Origin: Nodosilinea sp. FACHB-131
Lineage (GTDB): Bacteria > Cyanobacteriota > Cyanobacteriia > Phormidesmidales > Phormidesmidaceae
Length of the DNA stretch: 64,000 nt
NCBI RefSeq assembly: GCF_014695395.1
Contig: NZ_JACJOF010000037.1
Span: forward strand, 24,686 to 88,685
Reading direction: 5' to 3'
Under the pieces are notes generated by a model, which had not been told where the DNA came from, did no database searches, and saw only the letters and a list, made by a program, of their open reading frames with translations. The position numbers were made by a program, and so were the translations under genes. Of the stretch, positions 37,625-47,149 are shown in pieces. Position 1 is the stretch's first letter; each line of letters begins with the position of its first letter.

Positions 37625-38053
37625 CTAACTCGCTTGGTTTTTAGGAAACTTACAGGTGACCTCGATTTTAAAGTCACCATCAATGGAACCCTTAGCCAGC
37701 ATAGGAATTCCGGTATCGGCGTTAATTTTGATACCAAAGCTGAGTTTGAGGTCTTCAACCTCAGCCCCAGCCAGGTTTTTGAAGGCCCCTAGGGCATACA
37801 TTGTATAGGCACGAATAGTTTGGTGAATTGTTTGAAGCTGAGCGCTAATGGGCGGCGGTAGAGCCCGCGTTGGTGCGCCGGGTAGCCAATCATAGTCGCG
37901 GTTAGTATCGGGGTCGTAGGAGCTGGGTGGAGCAGGCGGAGCGGCAAGTGGAGCGACTGGCATTCTGTAGGTTTCTGCAACCTCAGTTTCTACGTAAATG
38001 GTGTAGCTCGTGCCGTTATCATCCTCAAGCACAATTGGCTGAATCGTCGTCAT
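37625..38053 (-). CDS. Trypco1-domain protein (CU044_2847 family)
   Basis: 142 aa. The N-terminal strand region (PIVLEDDNGTSYTIYVETE), a Pro-rich linker, and the C-terminal core (ALGAFKNLAGAEVEDLKLSF, GIKINADTGIPMLAKGS, FKIEVTCKF) match the small trypsin-co-occurring domain 1, found next to or fused with trypsin-like proteases, NACHT ATPases and other predicted conflict or signalling proteins. No such effector is adjacent in this window: the neighbours are desC and gyrB. Its function is unknown. Confidence 0.82.
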   Translation of the reverse strand: MTTIQPIVLEDDNGTSYTIYVETEVAETYRMPVAPLAAPPAPPSSYDPDTNRDYDWLPGAPTRALPPPISAQLQTIHQTIRAYTMYALGAFKNLAGAEVEDLKLSFGIKINADTGIPMLAKGSIDGDFKIEVTCKFPKNQAS

Positions 38054-38279
38054 AGTTCACCCCTAACGCAACGATCCATAGAATACATTCGCTCAAGGAT
38101 GAACTATCCCATTGATCAAGGTTGATCAAAGAATTGCAGCATCTCAACGATGTCGACGTTGCCTTAAGGGAGCAACATTGCTGCTCCGGCACACCGTTTA
38201 CGCTGGTTTAATTCACGCCCGACAATGAGCAATCGTCGGGCATGATCCACCGCAAGAAGTCAGATACTGGCTCTTTACC

Positions 38280-40268
<1,989 letters not shown>

Positions 40269-40345
40269 TCAAAACACCTAGAAATTATAGCACAAAGCAG
40301 CCACAGCGGGCTCTAAGGCAACGTCAGCTCAAGAATAAACTAGGG

Positions 40346-41326
40346 ATGCAACCACCTAAATTTCCCCAGCTAGAATCGTCGTTCCAGGAGACGGAGAATA
40401 ATAGTTCAATTGTACCATTTTTGTGGGTGATTGGCGGCGCTACGGCCACGGGCAAATCGTCTTTGGCGATCGCCCTAGCCCAGCGCCTTCAAGGGTGCAT
40501 TCTCAGCGCCGACTCCCGACAAGTATATCGAGAGTTTGATATTGGGACGGCAAAACCTTCGGTATTCGATCGGCAGCAAATTCCCCACTATCTAATAGAC
40601 ATCTGCGCTCCGACTGAAACCCTCACCCTGGCCCAGTACCAGCGTCAGGCTCAGGATCTAATTCATACCTTTCACCAAACGAATGCTGTTCCCATGCTGG
40701 TGGGTGGTACCGGTCTCTATATAGACGCGGTGGTGAAAGGATTACGCATTCCGCCCGTAGCTCCTCAGCCGGCCCTGCGCCAGCAGTTAGAGGCTCTGGG
40801 GCAGCCCCACTGCTATGCTCTGCTCAAAAGCCTGGATGCGGCGGCGGCCTTACGCATTCACCCCCACGATCCGGTGCGTACGGTGCGCGCCCTGGAGGTG
40901 TTCTACGTCACTGGCCAGCCCATGTCGGTTCTCCAGGGAGAAGCACCTCCGGCATACCCAGTGCTCTACCTGGCTCTTGACTGTGATGTCCTTGCACTAG
41001 AACGCCGCATTGCCCAGCGCACCCAGGCCATGGTTGAAGCGGGATTTGTAGATGAGGTAACTCATCTGCTGAAAAAATATGGCCCAAAGCTGCCCCTGCT
41101 GCAGACATTGGGCTACGCCGAAATGCTGCGCTACCTGCAAGGGGATGTCTCTCTACCGATCGCCCAGGCCGACATCGTGCAGCACACCCGCCAGTTCGCC
41201 AAACGGCAGCGCACCTGGTTTCGCAACCGCGTAGCAGCGCAGTGGTTTGATGCCGATGCCAAAGATCTGGTAGAGCAAGTTTGGGATTGGTTCAAAGAGC
41301 ATAGAGATACAGCAAACGTCCATTGA
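40346..41326 (+). CDS. miaA: tRNA dimethylallyltransferase
   Basis: 326 aa from the ATG at 40346; longer readings upstream run into the gyrB 5' region and lack family similarity. It adds the isopentenyl group to A37 of UNN-decoding tRNAs. Motifs: P-loop GGATATGKSS, SADSRQVYREFDIGTAKP, YLIDICAPTE, LVGGTGLYIDAVV, HPHDPVRTVRALEV and the C-terminal RQFAKRQRTWFRN. Divergent from gyrB, about 125 bp apart. Confidence 0.95.
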   Translation: MQPPKFPQLESSFQETENNSSIVPFLWVIGGATATGKSSLAIALAQRLQGCILSADSRQVYREFDIGTAKPSVFDRQQIPHYLIDICAPTETLTLAQYQRQAQDLIHTFHQTNAVPMLVGGTGLYIDAVVKGLRIPPVAPQPALRQQLEALGQPHCYALLKSLDAAAALRIHPHDPVRTVRALEVFYVTGQPMSVLQGEAPPAYPVLYLALDCDVLALERRIAQRTQAMVEAGFVDEVTHLLKKYGPKLPLLQTLGYAEMLRYLQGDVSLPIAQADIVQHTRQFAKRQRTWFRNRVAAQWFDADAKDLVEQVWDWFKEHRDTANVH

Positions 41327-41508
41327 GTTAGGACAGGCTCGACGTAGGGACATTGCACTGCAACGTCCCTACCGGAGGATTCCATCTGTCAAAGTGTCCC
41401 GACTAAGTCAACTGCTGCAATATGCAAGCAGCACAACCGTAGCAAGCTAACTGCCACCGCTTAACCATAGGCATCGGCTTTCCTCAGATCTCTGCTCTAC
41501 CTAACTTT

Positions 41509-42399
41509 CTAAAGCTCTTCGTCGGCTAGCTCTTGCTCGTCTACAGTCAGCTCTAGGGCAATCGGGGTAGCCTCTTCCGCCGCCGCTTCGATCAGCACCG
41601 GCTCGGCTTCGGTCTCCTCTTGTTTGACTTCCAGGTTGAGGGGAATGCGTAGGGGTTCGGGCTGCTTCTGCTCCTGCTCCATTTCCATAATGGGCAGCGA
41701 TTCAACCAGGTCATCGAGGGGGCGGGGAATGACCATCACGGCATGGAGTTCACCGATGCGCTCGGCTTCGTGCATGCCGGCTTCGATCGCGATCGCCACG
41801 TTGGGCAGCGACCCTCGAATCAAAATGGTGCAAAGGCCTTCGCCAATCGTCTCGTGGGACATCAGCTGCACATCGGCCGACTTGGTCATCGCGTCAGCGG
41901 CCCCCACCATGGCAGGGAAGCCACGGGTCTCTAACAGACCAATGGCCTGACTGCCCATCTTACCGCCGCCCTCACGCTGCAGCTCGTCCCAACGGGCGCA
42001 GATAGGTAGCACCGCTTCCAGGTTGGGCAATGGGCGCGGAATCAGCGTTGACGAGACAAACTGACCAAAATCCTGGGCGGTTCTAATTCCAGCCTCTACC
42101 GCCATGCGCACGTCGGAAATGCCCCCCCGCACGATCGCAGTGCAGTGGCCGCCGCCCGTTTTCTCGTAGCCTACCAGCAGCACATCGGCGGCTTTCAACA
42201 TGGCATCGGCCGTACCCACCACCGCCGGAAAGCTCTCCGTCGACACCATACCCAAAGCAGCGCCGCGATACTTGTCGCGCCGCTGGGCTTCTTTTTGACC
42301 TGGCGCAGGGGTAGCCAGGGTTAACCGCTTGGGCGTGCCAGACTTGAGGTCAAGGGGCGAGGCTAGTTTGCCGTCGGGTTGCATAGGGTGCCTCTGCAC
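41509..42399 (-). CDS. ccmO: Carboxysome shell protein CcmO (tandem BMC domains)
   Basis: 296 aa from a GTG at 42399 (an ATG at 42384 is the alternative). Two bacterial-microcompartment domains in tandem: ALGMVSTESFPAVVGTADAM...VRGGISDVRMAVEAGI (~47-130) and AIGLLETRGFPAMVGAADAM...IRGSLPNVAIAIEAGM (~147-235), then an acidic Glu-rich tail of ~60 residues. CcmO forms pseudohexamers in the beta-carboxysome facets. It is last in the ccmK2-K1-L-M-N-O operon on the minus strand. Confidence 0.95.
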   Translation of the reverse strand: MQRHPMQPDGKLASPLDLKSGTPKRLTLATPAPGQKEAQRRDKYRGAALGMVSTESFPAVVGTADAMLKAADVLLVGYEKTGGGHCTAIVRGGISDVRMAVEAGIRTAQDFGQFVSSTLIPRPLPNLEAVLPICARWDELQREGGGKMGSQAIGLLETRGFPAMVGAADAMTKSADVQLMSHETIGEGLCTILIRGSLPNVAIAIEAGMHEAERIGELHAVMVIPRPLDDLVESLPIMEMEQEQKQPEPLRIPLNLEVKQEETEAEPVLIEAAAEEATPIALELTVDEQELADEEL

Positions 42400-42419
42400 A
42401 GGGTGTCTGCCTCTCCATT

Positions 42420-43094
42420 CTAGGGCCTGTCCTCTGAGCTAGCGCCATTGAGCGAGTGACGCTGGGGAAATAGGGTGGCTAGTAGGCGATTGACCTGGGT
42501 TTTGCCGTAGACGGAGGATCCATTTTGCCCAGCAACGTTGTGCCCAATACTGTTTTGAGTATTGCCGTTCTGGGCAATGCCACTGGGGATACTGCCGTTG
42601 TGAGCTGTCCCAACAGTGGGGTTACCCGAGCCGTTGAGACCATTCTCCGCAGCCCCTATGCTGCTGGCAGTCCCATAGACGTGGCTACTAGTACTAGGGG
42701 TAAATCCGCTAGATGAAGACTCCTGGTCAGAAGATGTCTGCGTTGGCTCGCCCAGTAAAGACCCCGGTGCGATCGCCTGAGATGCCCCAATCGTAGGGTT
42801 GATGAGGGTGCTATTGGCTCCAATACAGGTGTGCTGACCAATGGAGCCATGTCCTACTACGAGCACCCCGCTGCCCAAGCTCACCCCTGGCTCAATCACC
42901 AGGTCGCCGTGGCAGGCCTGCACCACCACATCGACCCCCAAACAGACGCCCGCAGAGACCACCAGACGGCAACCGGGGGCAGCCCCTAGCAATACCCCAG
43001 GTGCGATCGCCACTCCAGGCGCTAAATCTACATCTCCCTGAATGTAGCCATTGGTAGGCTGGGTGATCACCTGGGCGGGTACTGCCACGGTCAA
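42420..43094 (-). CDS. ccmN: Carboxysome assembly protein CcmN
   Basis: 224 aa. An N-terminal left-handed beta-helix of hexapeptide repeats (~18-118, VDLAPGVAIAPGVLLG, VVSAGVCLGVDVVVQ...IGANSTLINPTIG) binds CcmM. A long Ser/Gly/Asn-rich disordered linker follows, with repeated NGS and QNG units. The C-terminal amphipathic encapsulation peptide (KTQVNRLLATLFPQ) recruits CcmK shell proteins. The start appears to be TTG at 43094 or GTG two codons later. The linker is unusually Asn/Gly-rich. It lies 18 bp after ccmM. Confidence 0.93.
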   Translation of the reverse strand: MTVAVPAQVITQPTNGYIQGDVDLAPGVAIAPGVLLGAAPGCRLVVSAGVCLGVDVVVQACHGDLVIEPGVSLGSGVLVVGHGSIGQHTCIGANSTLINPTIGASQAIAPGSLLGEPTQTSSDQESSSSGFTPSTSSHVYGTASSIGAAENGLNGSGNPTVGTAHNGSIPSGIAQNGNTQNSIGHNVAGQNGSSVYGKTQVNRLLATLFPQRHSLNGASSEDRP

Positions 43095-43112
43095 AGGTTG
43101 AGTGAGAGGTCT

Positions 43113-45071
43113 CTAAGGTCGCTGGATAGTGGCTTCATGCACTCGTTTTTTCACCTTTGGATCGATGCCTACTAGCCGCACATAGTGGCCAGAGTGGTTT
43201 CGCAGCTGAGACTCTAGGGCGTTGAGCACATCCGAGGCCCGGCTTCCCTCTAGCATGCCGGCATTTTGCCAAGCACCGCTGCGATAGCGACGCACGTCGG
43301 CATGCTCAAGGCTGAGACGATAGCCCTGGTTGAAGAGCTGCTGCACCTGCTGCACTACCTCCTGGGGAAGGCCTCCCATAGGAGCTGCCCCATTGCCGCT
43401 TGGGGCGCTGGAGGTCGAATAGGAGGGCGATGGGGCAACCGGTGCCGACTTAGAGCCCGGCCGCTGCACGGTGACTGCGGCCACTCGCCGCTTGGCTCTG
43501 GGGTCAATGCCAAATACCCGCACGTACTCGTTGGGGTGCTCAGCTATACAGGTGTTGATAGCGCCTAGGACATCGCCCTCACGGTTGCTGGTGATGGTCC
43601 GACAAGACTGCCACACGTTGCTGCTGTAGCGGCGCGCATCGGCATGCTCAGCCCCAACGTGGTACCCCTGGCTGAGCCACTGGCGCACCTGCTGAGCTAC
43701 GTCACCGCTGGCCTGAGAACTACCGCTAGGGCTAGGAGCCGACGCATAGGAGTTGCTAGGAGAACCGCCCGATCGCGAACTAGCCGCCACGGATTTGCCG
43801 TCGGGGCGCTGAATGGTAATGGGAGCAACGCGGCACTTCGCTTTAGGGTCGATGCCAAACAGTCGCACATATTCGCCCGAGTGCTCAGCCAGGCAGCGCT
43901 CGAGGGCACCAAAGACCTCACCCTCACGGGACGACTGAATGGGAGAGCAGGTTTGCCACACGTTACTGCTGTAGCGGCGAGTATCGGCGTGCTCGGTGCC
44001 AATCCGGTAGCCCTGACTGAGGTACTGACGCACCCGCTGCACCACCTCTGGCGACAGAGGGCCGCTGGCCACGGCCGGGGCCGGGCGATGGCCACCATTG
44101 TTAGAAGGGCTGGAATAACTAGCATGAGAAGGCACCGAGCCGCTGCTGGCAACAGCCTTGCCGTCGGCTCGCTGAATAGTGATGGGGGCGACTCGCTGCT
44201 TCGCCCTCGGATCGATACCGAACATGCGCACGTACTCACCCGAGTGCTGAGACAGACAGTTTTCGATGGCGGCCAGCACTTCAGGCTCACGCTGGGACTG
44301 AACTGGGCTGCAGGTCTGCCAGACGCCACTGCGATAGCGGCGAGAGTCGGCGTGCTCGGTGCCAATGGTGAAGCCCTGGGCCAGGTACTGACGGACCTGC
44401 TGGACAACGTCGGGGGGTAGCAGTTGAGAAGTCATAGTGCCTAATCCATCGCGTTCGTTTGAGTGTGCTGTGGTATCTAGAGACGCTGTGCTAGCTGACC
44501 CACCTAGGGGGGGCGCATGGCCAGGCGTTCCTGCAAGTTCCCTAATCAGGGCAATATCAATGGGGCCAACGTCGCGCAGGGCATCGGCCTGATGCTGTTG
44601 AGTAATTACTGAACCTGAGGGAATCAGCTTGCCGGGCGGCACGTCCACATCTTGTACAAGGGCGTGCATCATCACGACACACCCGGCTCCCAGTCGAGCG
44701 TTAAATAGGGTTGAGCGAAAGCCAATAAAGCAGTCAGCACCAATGTAGACCGGACTCTGCACCAGCACTTTGTGGGTGAGAATGGCGCGATCGCCTACCC
44801 AGACCGCCCAGGGGCTGCGATCGTCTCCCAGCACTTGTCCCTGGGCACGACCATATACCGTGGCTCCCTCCTGTAGGGTGCTAGCAGCACCGAGTCGCAC
44901 GGCGGCACCGGGGTCGGCCCTAACTATTGAGCCAGCGGCCAAAACTGCCCCAGCCTCAACGAGAACCTGACCCTGCACCTGGGCTAACCCATGTACCCGG
45001 GCCGATGACCCAGATGATTGCTGCGAACCCCATGCCTGAGTCGGAGATGCCGCTGGTGTGCGGATCGCCAT
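43113..45071 (-). CDS. ccmM: Carboxysome core organiser CcmM, gamma-CA domain plus four RbcS-like repeats
   Basis: 652 aa from the ATG at 45071, which has GGAGG ten bases upstream; a GTG at 45119 would add 16 residues. Residues ~25-180 are the gamma-carbonic-anhydrase-like beta-helix. Four SSUL modules follow (beginning near QVRQYLAQGFTIGTEHAD, QVRQYLSQGYRIGTEHAD, QVRQWLSQGYHVGAEHAD, QVQQLFNQGYRLSLEHAD) that crosslink Rubisco into the condensate, joined by Ser/Pro/Gly linkers. Of the three zinc-binding His of active gamma-CAs only one is kept (His100 in LTHKV); the others are Tyr73 (VYGRA) and Gln105 (LVQSP), so the domain is probably inactive. Met213 (44435) with AGG just upstream is a likely internal start for the short, SSUL-only form. 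Confidence 0.95.
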   Translation of the reverse strand: MAIRTPAASPTQAWGSQQSSGSSARVHGLAQVQGQVLVEAGAVLAAGSIVRADPGAAVRLGAASTLQEGATVYGRAQGQVLGDDRSPWAVWVGDRAILTHKVLVQSPVYIGADCFIGFRSTLFNARLGAGCVVMMHALVQDVDVPPGKLIPSGSVITQQHQADALRDVGPIDIALIRELAGTPGHAPPLGGSASTASLDTTAHSNERDGLGTMTSQLLPPDVVQQVRQYLAQGFTIGTEHADSRRYRSGVWQTCSPVQSQREPEVLAAIENCLSQHSGEYVRMFGIDPRAKQRVAPITIQRADGKAVASSGSVPSHASYSSPSNNGGHRPAPAVASGPLSPEVVQRVRQYLSQGYRIGTEHADTRRYSSNVWQTCSPIQSSREGEVFGALERCLAEHSGEYVRLFGIDPKAKCRVAPITIQRPDGKSVAASSRSGGSPSNSYASAPSPSGSSQASGDVAQQVRQWLSQGYHVGAEHADARRYSSNVWQSCRTITSNREGDVLGAINTCIAEHPNEYVRVFGIDPRAKRRVAAVTVQRPGSKSAPVAPSPSYSTSSAPSGNGAAPMGGLPQEVVQQVQQLFNQGYRLSLEHADVRRYRSGAWQNAGMLEGSRASDVLNALESQLRNHSGHYVRLVGIDPKVKKRVHEATIQRP

Positions 45072-45197
45072 TGCCGTACGTCCTCCCAAAAAACCCCGAC
45101 TAACTAGCTGCTCAACCACAGAAGTGAGCTAATTATGGGGAGAGTGTAGTCTCTGCCTGTGCTAGCTGAACTGGATTGCCCATGTAAAGAAACCCAG

Positions 45198-45500
45198 CTA
45201 GCTAAAATCGTCTCGCTTGTTGTAAAGATTGCCGCTGTCGAGACTTACGGTATCGACAATGGCAACCACTGCCGCATCCACAGGACGATTTTCGTAGCCG
45301 CGCTGCTGGCGGGCCCCACTGCCCTGGGTAATTAACACCCATTCGCCGGGGCCAGCCCCTACCACATCGGCGGCCACCGTATAGTCAGGCAGCAAGTCAC
45401 CAGTTTCGCTAATGAGCTGCACCAGTAAAAACTTTGTGCCGCTCAAGCTAGGCTCCTTGCAGGTGCTAACTACCGTGCCACGAACCTTAGCCAAGAGCAT
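45198..45500 (-). CDS. ccmL: Carboxysome vertex protein CcmL
   Basis: 100 aa, EutN/CcmL family that makes pentamers capping the twelve vertices of the icosahedral shell. The sequence MLLAKVRGTVVSTCKEPSL, KFLLVQLI, the VAADVVGAGPGEWVLITQGSGAR stretch (read in parts) and the AIVDTVSL end are typical. It lies 6 bp after ccmK1 and about 126 bp before the ccmM start. Confidence 0.97.
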   Translation of the reverse strand: MLLAKVRGTVVSTCKEPSLSGTKFLLVQLISETGDLLPDYTVAADVVGAGPGEWVLITQGSGARQQRGYENRPVDAAVVAIVDTVSLDSGNLYNKRDDFS

Positions 45501-45506
45501 AGTGAC

Positions 45507-45845
45507 TTATCTGCCGTAGGGGCGGATGCCGCTAACACTCTCTCTAAACTGCTCTACCGCCTCGGTGTAGCGAATGGGTAGAACAAATTCCAGGTTTTCG
45601 TGGGGACGAGCAATGATGTGGGTAGACAGCACTTGGCCGCCATTGACCCGCTTCACGTTCTCAATACCGGCTGCCACGGAAGCTTGCACTTCAGACACGT
45701 CGCCGCGAATGATGACGGTGACGCGACCGCTACCGATTTTCTCATAGCCCACCAGGGTGACCCGAGCCGCTTTCACCATGGCATCGGCAGCTTCCACCAC
45801 AGCGGGGAAGCCCAACGTCTCGACCATACCAACTGCAATTGCCAT
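45507..45845 (-). CDS. ccmK1: Carboxysome shell hexamer protein CcmK1
   Basis: 112 aa, single BMC domain ([23 protein letters not shown] read in parts, [34 protein letters not shown]) that tiles the shell facets and provides pores for bicarbonate. In the first 100 residues it differs from the neighbouring CcmK2 at only four places, and it carries an extra C-terminal tail of about 11 residues ([11 protein letters not shown]). The longer tail and second position in the operon match CcmK1 of model cyanobacteria. Confidence 0.95.
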   Translation of the reverse strand: MAIAVGMVETLGFPAVVEAADAMVKAARVTLVGYEKIGSGRVTVIIRGDVSEVQASVAAGIENVKRVNGGQVLSTHIIARPHENLEFVLPIRYTEAVEQFRESVSGIRPYGR

Positions 45846-45984
45846 GCTTTTATATGCCTTTTTTTCAGAGAATACAGGAGCTCAAACGAGTGCTGAATTA
45901 GCCTTACCCTAGGCTAGGCCCACCAGCCCAGCAGTCCCTTAAACCTTAGAACGAATGGGTCTCAAAAAACCGCACCTCTAAGAC

Positions 45985-46293
45985 CTAGCTGCGAAACTGC
46001 TCTACCGCCTCGGTGTAGCGAATGGGCAGAACAAATTCCAGGTTTTCGTGGGGACGAGCAATAATGTGGGTAGACAGAACTTCGCCGCCATTGACTCGCT
46101 TCACATTCTCAATGCCAGCTGCTACCGAGGCCTGCACCTCAGACACGTCGCCCCGCACAATCACGGTGACACGGCCGCTACCGATTTTTTCGTAGCCCAC
46201 CAGGGTAACTCGGGCCGCTTTTACCATCGCGTCAGCGGCTTCTACTACAGCCGGAAAACCCAGCGTCTCAATCATTCCCACAGCAATCGGCAT
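45985..46293 (-). CDS. ccmK2: Carboxysome shell hexamer protein CcmK2
   Basis: 102 aa single BMC-domain protein, the main facet hexamer, first gene of the ccm operon. The GSGR pore loop is intact, and the sequence is nearly identical to ccmK1 apart from positions 2, 8, 46, 71 and the tail. The 139-bp spacer to ccmK1 is non-coding. The promoter should lie in the 835-bp divergent gap to ndhF4. Confidence 0.95.
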   Translation of the reverse strand: MPIAVGMIETLGFPAVVEAADAMVKAARVTLVGYEKIGSGRVTVIVRGDVSEVQASVAAGIENVKRVNGGEVLSTHIIARPHENLEFVLPIRYTEAVEQFRS

Positions 46294-47149
46294 AGTCGAA
46301 ATCTCCTTATAAACTTAGACAACCCTGGTTTACCTAACGCACTTTGTCTGCTGTTCAGGCGCAAAAAAACGTCCCAAAAGATGACAAGCCGGAAATCACC
46401 GTTGGGGAAGCAAAACTTCAGATTGCCCAAAAATTCTTGATGACAGATTAAGCATAGGTGTCCGTAGTCACTTTTGCAATATAAGCCCCAATGATTGTTG
46501 CTAATGTTGAATATTATTAAAGCTGATGACGTAAAGGTTTTTTTCTCGTAATCAATCCATAGGTTGGCAATAGTGTCTGCTCACCTGCAGCTTGGGCTTG
46601 AGACTCTGCTGAATCGGTAGAGGGTAGAAAGCATAGGTGGTTCTAGCACTCATCTAAGCTGGGGCGGGCTGCCCAACCTCTAAATCTATTGATCCTCAGT
46701 ACGAATGCCCTAAATTGGGTTGTGATTTCTAATCGATCGCTTAAGGAGTCTTTATAGGTCAACCCGCTAAACTCACGGCTCTTGGGCCGATCGCCCTCAG
46801 GGAATCAGGTAGAATAGCAAAACGCTTTGAGATAAAGGTAAAGAGGTCTAAAATTTTGCCCTGCCAGCTTTGGAGAGGGTCTGTGCTCAGTCCGGCGGAT
46901 TCTCTAGCGGGTTGGGGCTGATGGGTTGACTGTCGGTTTTAAGTCTGGCGCTACAGACTGCGCTTTGATTTAGCTCAGCTGTCAGCAAGCTGCTGCGGCC
47001 ACAGGCAACTAGCCGGTGGCGGCGCGAAGGTGCTTCGCTTGGTCAACCTGTTGAGCTAGGGTCGCCGGATTCTGGCAGCCGTAGCCTTTTATCTGCTGAA
47101 CCATCGCCGTTGGAGATAAGCATTTAAGGTGTTGTCAGAGAACGTCGGG
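46294..47149. promoter_or_regulatory. Divergent control region between the ccm operon and ndhF4-ndhD4-cupB
   Basis: No gene is visible in about 850 bp separating two divergently transcribed carbon-concentrating operons. The part nearest ccmK2 (46440-46560) is AT-rich and is the best place for the ccm promoter. I looked for LysR-type TTA-N7-8-TAA sites of CcmR/CmpR and found none that was convincing. The boundary function is inferred from layout only. Confidence 0.6.

Noticed and set aside
43644..44420. 258-aa plus-strand frame inside ccmM
   Set aside because: Antisense of the SSUL repeats. The apparent internal repeats just mirror the coding repeats.
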